From: an uncultured Lachnospiraceae bacterium | GTDB taxonomy: Bacteria; Bacillota; Clostridia; Lachnospirales; Lachnospiraceae | Assembly: GCA_934343915.1 (NCBI GenBank) | Contig: CAKRIL010000011.1 | Location: 1 to 64,000 of the forward strand | Length of the DNA stretch: 64,000 nt | Reading direction: 5' to 3' | Part shown: one piece after another, positions 42,401 through 50,092 of the stretch | How positions within the stretch are numbered: position 1 is the first letter of the stretch | How the letters are laid out: each line of letters starts with the position of its first letter | Position numbers and translations under genes: made by a program | Notes under the pieces: generated by a model | Seen by the model: the letters and a program-made list of their open reading frames with translations, nothing else | What the model was told of the DNA's origin: nothing | Databases searched by the model: none

Positions 42401-42497
42401 AGGATAAAGTTTGAAAATGAAATTTTCAAACTACTTATTGGTGGCAGTACTGCAAGCAAGGCTTGCAGTATGCAGGAAGGGGATAAGAATGAGACTT
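42401..42497 (+). repeat. Family X leader repeat, copy 2
   Basis: Near-identical to 35411-35505: hairpins AGTTTGAAAAT/ATTTTCAAACT (42408-42432) and ACTGCAAGC/GCTTGCAGT with loop AAG (42450-42470 area), then GGAAGGGGAT and the ATG of dtd at 42489. A 3-nt length difference between copies (AGGAAGGGG here, AGGGGG at 35487) keeps the frame open. A TTG with GAGGAT upstream (42411) would add 26 residues. Confidence 0.88.
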
Positions 42498-42935
42498 GTT
42501 ATACAGCGCGTTAATCATGCGTGTGTCAGAGTAGATGGGAATGTAATAGGGAGTATAGGGAGAGGTTTTTTGATTCTGCTTGGTGTTGCCAATGGGGACA
42601 CTAATGAGATGGTTGACAAATATGTGAAGAAGCTTTCGACACTCAGAATATTCGAGGATGCGGATGGAAAGACGAACTTGTCGCTTGCTGATGTCGGAGG
42701 TGAAGTGCTTGTCGTATCACAGTTTACGCTGTACGCTGACTGCAAAAAGGGCAACAGACCGAGCTTCATCAATGCGGGTGCACCGGATTTTGCAAATGAT
42801 ATGTATGAGTATTTCAAGGAAAAATGTGTTGAAGTGTTCGGAAAGGTCGAGTGCGGAAGCTTCGGAGCCGATATGAAGGTGGAACTTGAGAATGACGGAC
42901 CGTTCACGATTCTTTGGGACAGCGATTGGTGGTAG
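42489..42935 (+). CDS. dtd: D-aminoacyl-tRNA deacylase
   Basis: 148 residues, the normal length. It starts MRLVIQRVNHACVRVDG, has the SQFTLYADCKKGNRPSF core (the family SQFTL motif) near residue 78 and the NAGAPDFANDMYEYF motif. Removes D-amino acids from mischarged tRNA. I use the ATG at 42489 because it gives the exact family start and follows GGAAGGGG. An in-frame extension through the family X repeat is open but non-homologous to the family. Followed after 8 bp by thiN, probably one transcript. Confidence 0.94.
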   Translation: MRLVIQRVNHACVRVDGNVIGSIGRGFLILLGVANGDTNEMVDKYVKKLSTLRIFEDADGKTNLSLADVGGEVLVVSQFTLYADCKKGNRPSFINAGAPDFANDMYEYFKEKCVEVFGKVECGSFGADMKVELENDGPFTILWDSDWW

Positions 42936-42943
42936 GAAAAGTT

Positions 42944-43594
42944 ATGAACAGTTATTTGATTGTCACCGGTGGACAGATTGACGATAATTTTGCCATTCAG
43001 TGGATAAGTGAGCATTCCTTTGAGGGAATGATTGCGTCCGATTCAGGAATGGAATTTTTTAAAAGGGCGGGGCTTAAGCCGGATGTAATAATCGGTGATT
43101 TTGATTCGGTAAGACCTGAGACCTTAGATCTTTTCAGATGTAAAGAAGATATACAGTGGGTTAAGCTTAATCCAATGAAGGACGACACCGATACTGAAGC
43201 GGCAATTCGGCTTGCGATAGAGAAGGGAGCGGAGGATATCACACTTCTTGGGGCTACGGGAAGCAGAATAGACCATATGCTTGCGAACATAGAACTCTTG
43301 GGAATTGGTCTTGAGAAAAAGCTTCAGATGAGACTGCTTGACTCACACAACAGAATCAGGATGATTGATTCTGAGATTATAATAAGAAGAGATGAGCAGT
43401 TCGGCAATTATGTATCGCTGATACCTTACAGCATGGATGTTAAGAATGTAACTCTTAAGGGCTTTAAATATACTCTTGACAATTACTGCATGAGAAAGTT
43501 TAACTCACTCGGAATCAGCAATGAGATAACGGAGGATGAAGCACGCATAAGCTTCACGGATGGAATAATGGTTGTGATTGAAGCAAGGGATTAA
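42944..43594 (+). CDS. thiN: Thiamine pyrophosphokinase
   Basis: 216 residues. It has DSGMEFFKRAGLKPDVIIGDFDSV near residue 35 and MKDDTDTEAAIRLAI, the ATP/Mg and substrate-binding motifs, then LLGATGSRIDHMLANIELL. The C-terminal beta domain binds thiamine. Makes thiamine diphosphate, the cofactor used by ilvB. The start at 42944 follows TAGGAAAAG. It overlaps no neighbour and lies 8 bp after dtd. Confidence 0.93.
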   Translation: MNSYLIVTGGQIDDNFAIQWISEHSFEGMIASDSGMEFFKRAGLKPDVIIGDFDSVRPETLDLFRCKEDIQWVKLNPMKDDTDTEAAIRLAIEKGAEDITLLGATGSRIDHMLANIELLGIGLEKKLQMRLLDSHNRIRMIDSEIIIRRDEQFGNYVSLIPYSMDVKNVTLKGFKYTLDNYCMRKFNSLGISNEITEDEARISFTDGIMVVIEARD

Positions 43595-43649
43595 TCTGAA
43601 AATATGGAATGAGCAGCCGCTATAATGATATTTTATGAGGTCAGATAAA

Positions 43650-45014
43650 ATGAGTGAAAATACAAAAAAGAACGGAATAATTGATGGTGTAATATGGAAG
43701 CAGATATTGATATTCTTCTTTCCGATTCTTGTGGGAACATTTTTTCAACAGCTGTATAATACGGTGGATGCCGTTGTTGTGGGACAGTTCGCGGGAAAGG
43801 AAGCACTGTCGAGTGTGGGAGGCTCATCGAGCCAGATTATCAACTTTGTTGTAGGCTTTTTTACGGGCTTATCAGCCGGAGCAACGGTAATTATATCCCA
43901 GTTCTACGGAGCAGGAGATGCAAAGAAGATACATAGAGCACTTCATACGGCATATGCATTTGCCATAATAGGAGGTATTGCAGCGGGGCTTATCGGAATT
44001 GCAGTGACCGTTCCGATTATGAGACTTATGAACACTCCTGAGGAACTGCTTCATGATTCGGCAATGTATGTCATGATATATTTTGCCGGACTTGTATTCA
44101 TATTCGTATATAACATGGGCTCGGCAATCTTAAGAGCCATCGGTGACTCGAAAAGACCGCTTTACTATCTTGTCATCTGCTGTGGAATCAATATTGTGCT
44201 TGATATTCTGCTTGTCAGTGTGTTCAAGCTGGGGGTGTTAGGTGCGGCTGTCGCAACATTTATCGCGCAGTTTGTCAGTGCCATCATGGTTACGAGAGCA
44301 CTTATGTATCACACTGAGGGCATGAAGCTTGTGCTTAAGGAGATAAGGCTTCATGGCGATGTGCTGCCGTCCATGCTAAAGATAGGACTTCCGACCGGAA
44401 TACAGTCAAGCATGTACAGCCTGTCCAACATAATTGTGCAGTCAGCACTTAACAGCTTCGGTGTCGACACTGTTGCAGCATGGTCGGCATTCGGAAAGAT
44501 TGACAGCATGTACTGGATGATAAATACAGCATTCGGTATAGCGGCGACAACCTTCGTAGGACAGAACTTCGGTGCCGGAAAGTATGACAGAGTAAAAAAA
44601 GGAACCATGCAGTGCCTTTTGATGGATATATGTGCAGCTGTACTGTTCAGCACACTTGTACTCACCTTCGGAGGATATATGTTAAGAATATTCACATCCG
44701 AGACAGAGGTTATAAATCTTGGCATAAGGGTTATGCATGTCATTTCTCCTGCATATTTTATATTTGTGTTCATAGAGATTCTGTCAGGCTCGTTAAGAGC
44801 TCAGGGACATGTGCTTGTGACAACACTCATGACAATGCTTGGTGTGTGCGCATTCCGTGTGGTGTGGGTGTTGTTTATAGTGCCTAATGGTACGCTGGAA
44901 CAGATTGTGTTCTGCTATCCTGCTACATGGATTGTTACGGCGACGGGAATGATAATATACTATATATATAAGCAAAAGAAGATTATCAGAAGTTATAGTG
45001 CTGTCAAAAAATAA
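43650..45014 (+). CDS. MATE-family exporter (2)
   Basis: 454 residues, about twelve membrane segments. MATE motifs FFPILVGTFFQQLYNTVDAVV and FVVGFFTGLSAGATVIISQ in the N-terminal half, with the second half starting around residue 225 (MLKIGLPTGIQSSMYSLSN). The start at 43650 follows TGAGG by 9 bp; the ATG at 43635 lies on that site. Tandem with a third MATE gene 46 bp downstream. Substrate unknown. Confidence 0.93.
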   Translation: MSENTKKNGIIDGVIWKQILIFFFPILVGTFFQQLYNTVDAVVVGQFAGKEALSSVGGSSSQIINFVVGFFTGLSAGATVIISQFYGAGDAKKIHRALHTAYAFAIIGGIAAGLIGIAVTVPIMRLMNTPEELLHDSAMYVMIYFAGLVFIFVYNMGSAILRAIGDSKRPLYYLVICCGINIVLDILLVSVFKLGVLGAAVATFIAQFVSAIMVTRALMYHTEGMKLVLKEIRLHGDVLPSMLKIGLPTGIQSSMYSLSNIIVQSALNSFGVDTVAAWSAFGKIDSMYWMINTAFGIAATTFVGQNFGAGKYDRVKKGTMQCLLMDICAAVLFSTLVLTFGGYMLRIFTSETEVINLGIRVMHVISPAYFIFVFIEILSGSLRAQGHVLVTTLMTMLGVCAFRVVWVLFIVPNGTLEQIVFCYPATWIVTATGMIIYYIYKQKKIIRSYSAVKK

Positions 45015-45060
45015 AAGCACACGAAAGAAGTATTTGAAGGATTTGAGAAATGAGGATTAG

Positions 45061-46431
45061 ATGGAAAATAAGAAAGAATTGACAAAGGATATGACAAAGG
45101 GGCAGCCGGTAAAATTACTGCTCTTTTTTGCACTTCCGCTTATGCTTGGAAGTCTTTTTCAACAGTTGTATACAATGGTCGACACCATAATTGTCGGACA
45201 GGGTGTAGGAATAAATGCACTTGCTTCACTTGGCGCTGCGGACTGGCTCAACTGGATGTTTGTCGGGCTTGTCACCGGACTTACTCAGGGTTTCTCGATT
45301 ATATTTGCACAGTATTACGGTGCAGGCGATGTGAAGAGGCTGAAGGCGGCGATAGGCAATTCAATTGTGCTGACCGCTATATCGGCATTGGTTTTTACGG
45401 TGGCAGGAGAGCTTACAATAACACCGGTACTCATGCTTCTTGATACGCCGTCGGATATTTTTGCGGGTGCAGAGCAGTACTTAAGAGTTATGCTCGGAGG
45501 TGTGACGGTCAGTCTTATGTATAACCTTGAGGCAGCACTGCTCAGAGCACTTGGCGACAGCAGGACACCGCTCATGGCGATGATTACGGCTGCGGTTACA
45601 AATGTGGTTCTCGACCTTTTATTCGTGCTTGTGTTCAAATGGGGAATAATCGGTGCAGCATCGGCGACAATAATTGCACAGGCTGTGTCATTCGTTTATT
45701 GCCTTAATGCCATAAGAAAAATAAGTATTGTGAAGATTGGGAAGAAGGACATAAGCTTGCATGCCCGGATGTCGAAGAAGCTTCTTGTTGTCGGCATTCC
45801 GATTGTGTTTCAGAATACGGTAATAAGTGTTGGAGGAATGATACTCCAATCGGTTATCAACAGCTACGGATTCCTCTTCGTTGCCGGATTCACTGCGGCG
45901 AACAAGATGTACGGTCTGCTTGAGACGGCTGCAACCTCATTCGGCTTTGCCATCACGACATATACGGCACAGAATCTCGGTGCGGGTGATTTTAAGAGAA
46001 TAAAAAAAGGAATGAGGAGTGCGGTGATAATGGCACTTCTGACATCGGTTGCCGTGTCACTTATAATGCTTATTTTCGGAAAACCGATACTTCGTCTTTT
46101 TATTTCAAGCGAGACAGGGCAGGTCGATGAGGTGCTTGGAATTGCATACCATTATCTGAGCATAATGAGTTACTTCCTTGCTGTGCTCTATGCGCTGCAC
46201 TCATACAGGAGTGCACTTCAGGGGCTTGGAAACACGGTCATTCCGATGCTGTCGGGAATTGCCGAGTTCATCATGAGAACGGCAGCGGCACTGCTTCTTC
46301 CGAGACTTATCGGGCAGGAGGGTGTATTTTATGCTGAGATTCTGGCGTGGACAGCGGCAGCAATTCTGCTTGTGACGGCGTACTATATCAATGTGAATAT
46401 TTTGCATAAGAAATTTTCTAATTCCTATTGA
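45061..46431 (+). CDS. MATE-family exporter (3)
   Basis: 456 residues with about twelve membrane segments: LLLFFALPLMLGSLFQQLYT, GLVTGLTQGFSIIFAQYYGAG and, in the second half, LLVVGIPIVFQNTVISVGGM. RBS TGAGGATTAG. Related to the preceding gene by family and by tandem order, but only moderately similar, so not a recent duplicate. Its 3' end overlaps the cysK promoter. Confidence 0.93.
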   Translation: MENKKELTKDMTKGQPVKLLLFFALPLMLGSLFQQLYTMVDTIIVGQGVGINALASLGAADWLNWMFVGLVTGLTQGFSIIFAQYYGAGDVKRLKAAIGNSIVLTAISALVFTVAGELTITPVLMLLDTPSDIFAGAEQYLRVMLGGVTVSLMYNLEAALLRALGDSRTPLMAMITAAVTNVVLDLLFVLVFKWGIIGAASATIIAQAVSFVYCLNAIRKISIVKIGKKDISLHARMSKKLLVVGIPIVFQNTVISVGGMILQSVINSYGFLFVAGFTAANKMYGLLETAATSFGFAITTYTAQNLGAGDFKRIKKGMRSAVIMALLTSVAVSLIMLIFGKPILRLFISSETGQVDEVLGIAYHYLSIMSYFLAVLYALHSYRSALQGLGNTVIPMLSGIAEFIMRTAAALLLPRLIGQEGVFYAEILAWTAAAILLVTAYYINVNILHKKFSNSY

Positions 46432-46456
46432 CATGGTAGGAATTAAGGGATATACT
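46420..46456 (+). promoter_or_regulatory. cysK promoter with an inverted repeat
   Basis: TTGACA (46428-46433), a 17-bp spacer and TATACT (46451-46456). AATTCCTA (46420-46427) and TAGGAATT (46437-46444) are a perfect 8-bp inverted repeat that brackets the -35 box. The promoter overlaps the last codons of the upstream MATE gene. A cysteine-metabolism regulator of Rrf2/CymR type is a candidate, but I cannot confirm a consensus. Confidence 0.75.
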
Positions 46457-46530
46457 TTCAAAAAACGTAAGTATCTGTAGTATGTATGTGAAGAATTGCA
46501 GCAATTGCACAGATAGGAAGGAGATTATGT

Positions 46531-47463
46531 ATGTCTAATATTTACAAGGGAGCAGTTGGTCTTATTGGAAAGACACCATTAGTTGAGGTTGTCAATGTCG
46601 AGAAGGAACTTGGCTTGAAGGCGAAGGTGCTTGTAAAGCTTGAGTACTTTAATCCGGCTGGAAGCGTTAAGGATCGTGTAGCTAAGTCGATGATAGAGGA
46701 TGCGGAGGCAAAGGGACTTTTAAAGGAAGGTTCCGTTATCATCGAGCCTACATCAGGCAACACCGGAATCGGTCTTGCATCAATCGCAGCATCCAAGGGA
46801 TACAGAGTTATCCTCACAATGCCTGAGACCATGAGCGTTGAGCGCCGCAACATCCTGAAGGCTTACGGTGCTGAAATCGTGCTCACAGAGGGAGCTAAGG
46901 GAATGAAGGGAGCTATCGCCAAGGCAGAGGAGCTTGCGGCAGAGACACCTGACAGCTTCATTCCGGGACAGTTCGTTAATCCTGCCAATCCTAAGGCACA
47001 CAGAGAGACAACAGGCCCTGAAATCTGGGAGGATACTGACGGAAATGTGGACGTGTTCGTCGCAGGTGTAGGTACAGGCGGTACACTCACGGGCGTAGGT
47101 GAGTACTTAAAGTCCAAGAATCCTGATGTCAAGGTTGTTGCCATGGAGCCGGCATCATCACCTGTTCTCTCCGAGGGCAGAGCGGGCGCACACAAGATTC
47201 AGGGTATCGGTGCAGGCTTCGTTCCTGATGTACTTAACACGAAGGTGTATGATGAGATTTTAACAGTGGAGAATGAAGATGCTTTCGCAACATCCAAGCT
47301 TCTTGCAAAGAAGGAGGGCGTTCTTGTCGGAATCTCCTCAGGTGCGGCTCTCTATGCTGCAATCCAGCTTGCAAAGCGCCCTGAGAACGAGGGAAAGACT
47401 ATCGTGACACTTCTTCCGGACAGCGGAGACAGATACTATTCGACACCGTTGTTTACGGAGTAA
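46531..47463 (+). CDS. cysK: Cysteine synthase (O-acetylserine sulfhydrylase)
   Basis: 310 residues. The PLP Lys is in NPAGSVKDRVAKSMIE (near residue 46) and the substrate loop in EPTSGNTGIGLASIAA. The C-terminal half has GVGTGGTLTGVGEYLK and GISSGAALYAA (PLP phosphate and Ser). Makes cysteine from O-acetylserine and sulfide. RBS AGGAAGGAGATT. It has its own promoter and a strong terminator, so it is a single-gene unit. The CysK/CysM distinction is not certain. Confidence 0.95.
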   Translation: MSNIYKGAVGLIGKTPLVEVVNVEKELGLKAKVLVKLEYFNPAGSVKDRVAKSMIEDAEAKGLLKEGSVIIEPTSGNTGIGLASIAASKGYRVILTMPETMSVERRNILKAYGAEIVLTEGAKGMKGAIAKAEELAAETPDSFIPGQFVNPANPKAHRETTGPEIWEDTDGNVDVFVAGVGTGGTLTGVGEYLKSKNPDVKVVAMEPASSPVLSEGRAGAHKIQGIGAGFVPDVLNTKVYDEILTVENEDAFATSKLLAKKEGVLVGISSGAALYAAIQLAKRPENEGKTIVTLLPDSGDRYYSTPLFTE

Positions 47464-47490
47464 AAAAATCTTTATAAAGAAAATATTTAA

Positions 47491-47525
47491 GCGCAGCAGT
47501 AAATAATACAACTGCTGCGCTTTTT
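47491..47525 (+). terminator. Terminator of cysK
   Basis: GCGCAGCAGT and ACTGCTGCGC form a perfect 10-bp stem with a 10-nt loop, followed by TTTTT. Confidence 0.94.
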
Positions 47526-47533
47526 GCTGCTAA

Positions 47534-47830
47534 GATTCAGGTGTCAAAACATGCTGATCTGATTTTTATGTGTATATAATGTTATATTTATGCATATCGG
47601 CTCCGTTGTACGAAGCAAGTTGTTCTAATGACTCTGATAAAATTACTTCTGCTTACGCCAACGTTGCAAAATCAGCCCTCCATGGCTGTTTGCAACTCAG
47701 CCGGCATCCATGCCGTCTGTGGCTGTGTGATAAAAAGAGTCATAAGAACAACTAAGCTTCTCCCAAAAGTCGTGATATGCATAAATATAACATGATATAC
47801 ATATTAAAGCTGTGAAAGTATGTTTTGACA
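47534..47830. repeat. Family A element, copy 3
   Basis: Left end GATTCAGGTGTCAAAACAT (47534-47552) is intact; the right end (ATGTTTTGACA, to 47831) is truncated before CCTGAATC. The inner stem pairs AGTTGTTCTAATGACTCT with AGAGTCATAAGAACAACT. Inner hairpins have CAGCC/GGCTG and CGGCAT/ATGCCG arms. Confidence 0.9.
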
Positions 47831-48110
47831 GCGGAAGCATCGATTTTATATGAGCAAGCAGCGAAGCGGATTGCGAATATCATTGACTTAATTTTTTATG
47901 GAAATATAAGTGGAATATTATTCCGACTAACGATTGTTGCATAATCCTAACTTTTGTGTTACCATACTAATGCCGAGCGCGTGAGCGTGCGGCATTTTCT
48001 TGTGTAATAAGAAAATTAGTTTATATTTAGAAATGAAATAGGTAATTGTGAAGCTCATTTTGAACGTCAGGGACTAAAGCATAGAGTCTTGTAATTACCT
48101 ATCAGCGTTC
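47831..48110. repeat. Repeat-dense intergenic block with a family D copy
   Basis: Family D copy 2 is at 47841-47889. AATGCCG (47969-47975) and CGGCATT (47990-47996) form a terminator-like hairpin with AGCGCGTGAGCGTG as loop. ATAGGTAATT (48038-48047) and AATTACCTAT (48093-48102) are a perfect 10-bp inverted repeat 45 bp apart. No gene is supported in 47464-48317. Confidence 0.7.
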
Positions 48111-48277
48111 GTGTGTCAAAACATGCACTATGAACCTGATTGTGTATTGCGGGGTATATTTATACATATCACGACTTTGGGAGAAGCTTAGAACAACTTG
48201 CTTCGTACAACGGAGTTGATATGTATAAATATAACCTGCTTACACCATTAAAATAAATAAGCATGTTTTAACACACA
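48111..48277. repeat. Family A element, collapsed copy (167 bp)
   Basis: Outer inverted repeats GTGTGTCAAAACATGC (48111-48126) and GCATGTTTTAACACAC (48261-48276) differ at one base. Orientation is opposite to the other copies, and the interior is only TACATATCACGACTTTGGGA, GAAGCTTAGAACAACTTGCT, TCGTACAACGGA and the second arm. The nested-hairpin core present in other copies is missing, so it looks like an internal deletion across the inner stem. Confidence 0.9.
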
Positions 48278-48317
48278 GACCCTATTAGAAAAAAGAAAAG
48301 GAGAAGCTTTACAACAC

Positions 48318-50090
48318 ATGATGATGGATAAAAGGCTGATTAACACGGTCAGCGAAAGCAAGAAATATATTGCGGGCAATGTGGCGTGCCAGTGGGTGTC
48401 ACTTGCTGCCAATATAACTATGATGACAGCGGTGACGAGACTTCTGATGAAGCTGTATGTCGGTGAGGAGTCAGAGATTGCAGCGACGGCAGCGGTGATA
48501 GCAGCCGCGGTTATTGTAAGATATATCTGCGCAAGATTATCTTCAAGAATGAGTTATCTTTCGTCCAAGGCGGTCAAAAAGACACTCAGGGAGAAGATAT
48601 ATGAGAAGCTTTTGCGCATAGGATTAAGTTACAAGGAGAGCGTACAGACATCTGAGATAGTGCAGGTGGCTGTTGAAGGTGTTGACCAGCTTGAGACATA
48701 TTTTGGTGCTTATCTTCCGCAGTTTTTCTATGCCATGCTTGCACCGCTCACACTTTTTGTAGTGTTGGTGAGGATAAATGTTCTGTCGGCGGTCGTACTG
48801 TTAATATGTGTACCGCTTATTCCGGTGTCGATAGCGCTTGTGCAGACATGGGCGAAGAAGCTTTTGTCAAAATACTGGGGACAGTATACGGCACTCGGAG
48901 ATACATTTCTTGAGAATCTTCAGGGACTTACCACTCTCAAGGTGTACAGTGCGGATGAGTACAAGCACAAGAAGATGAATGAGGAATCGGAGAAATTCCG
49001 AAAGATTACCATGAAGGTTCTCACGATGCAGCTCAATTCCATAACGATTATGGACTTTATCGCCTACGGCGGAGCGGCACTCGGAATGATTCTCGCGGTA
49101 AGCCAGTTCAATGCTGGCAGGGTCGATTTGGGCGGATGCCTTTTAATAATTCTTCTTGCCGCTGATTTTTTCCTGCCGATGAGACAGCTCGGTTCGTTCT
49201 TCCATATAGCCATGAACGGAATGGCGGCAAGTGAGAAGATATTTAAGCTCCTTGAGCTGCCAGAGCCGGGAAATGCTGATGCGGAAAAGACATATACAGA
49301 TGGGATGAATATGCAGAACGATGTTAAAAAGCCGTGCGGTGATGGAGATATCATTTACCGTGACCTTCATTATTCGTATGAGAAGGACAGAGAGATACTT
49401 CATGGTGTCAATATAACCGTAAAGAAGGGGAGCTTCACGGCGATTGTAGGAGAGTCGGGCTGCGGTAAGTCCACACTCTCGGCTGTGCTGATGGGGAGAA
49501 ATAAGGGCTATACAGGCTCAGTCACCATCGGTGGCACAGAGCTGTCTGAGATTTATGAGGACAGTCTCATGGAAAATATAACCTATATAAGTCACAACAG
49601 TTTTCTTTTCAAGGGAAGCGTAAGAGACAATCTCCTGATGGGGGCACCTGATGCAGAAGATAATAAGCTTTGGGATGCATTAAAGAAGGTTAAGCTTGAT
49701 GCCTTTGTAAGGGAAAAGCAGGGGCTTGATACTGCGGTGAGCGAGGCGGGAAGCAATTTTTCAGGCGGACAGAGACAAAGGCTTTCGATTGCGAGAGCAC
49801 TGCTTCACGATACGCCTGTGTATATATTTGATGAGGCGACCTCGAACATTGATGTTGAGAGCGAGAATGACATCATGGAGCTTGTTTCAGAGCTTTCCAG
49901 GACAAAAACAATCATTCTGATATCACACAGGCTTGCCAATGTAAAGAATGCGGACTGCATCTATGTTCTTAGAAGCGGAGACATTGTTGAGAGTGGAACA
50001 CATAATGAGCTTATCGAAAAAGATGGTGAATTTGCCGGGCTGTGGAATGCGCAGCAGAGCCTTGAGAACTTCGGAAAGGGGGACAGATAA
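48318..50090 (+). CDS. CydD-like ABC transporter, permease/ATPase fusion
   Basis: 590 residues. Six membrane segments in the N-terminal half, with CydD-like features (YFGAYLPQFFYAMLAPLTLF, then MRQLGSFFHIAMNGMAA). The ATPase has Walker A GESGCGKST, signature NFSGGQRQR and Walker B VYIFDEATSNID. CydDC exports cysteine or glutathione for cytochrome bd assembly; no cyd oxidase gene is here, so a general export role is possible. RBS AAAGGAGAAG lies 12 bp from the ATG; two further ATGs follow at 48321 and 48324. Paired with the next gene. Confidence 0.87.
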   Translation: MMMDKRLINTVSESKKYIAGNVACQWVSLAANITMMTAVTRLLMKLYVGEESEIAATAAVIAAAVIVRYICARLSSRMSYLSSKAVKKTLREKIYEKLLRIGLSYKESVQTSEIVQVAVEGVDQLETYFGAYLPQFFYAMLAPLTLFVVLVRINVLSAVVLLICVPLIPVSIALVQTWAKKLLSKYWGQYTALGDTFLENLQGLTTLKVYSADEYKHKKMNEESEKFRKITMKVLTMQLNSITIMDFIAYGGAALGMILAVSQFNAGRVDLGGCLLIILLAADFFLPMRQLGSFFHIAMNGMAASEKIFKLLELPEPGNADAEKTYTDGMNMQNDVKKPCGDGDIIYRDLHYSYEKDREILHGVNITVKKGSFTAIVGESGCGKSTLSAVLMGRNKGYTGSVTIGGTELSEIYEDSLMENITYISHNSFLFKGSVRDNLLMGAPDAEDNKLWDALKKVKLDAFVREKQGLDTAVSEAGSNFSGGQRQRLSIARALLHDTPVYIFDEATSNIDVESENDIMELVSELSRTKTIILISHRLANVKNADCIYVLRSGDIVESGTHNELIEKDGEFAGLWNAQQSLENFGKGDR

Positions 50091-50092
50091 GC

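Noticed and set aside
43650..46431. Tandem MATE genes as a recent duplication
   Set aside because: The two proteins share family motifs but differ widely across their length, so a recent duplication is not supported.
47570..47755. A 61-residue open frame across family A copy 3 (and similar frames at 30920-31138, 52212-52451)
   Set aside because: They lie wholly in structured repeats, lack credible ribosome binding sites, and their sequences differ between copies in ways that do not preserve protein.
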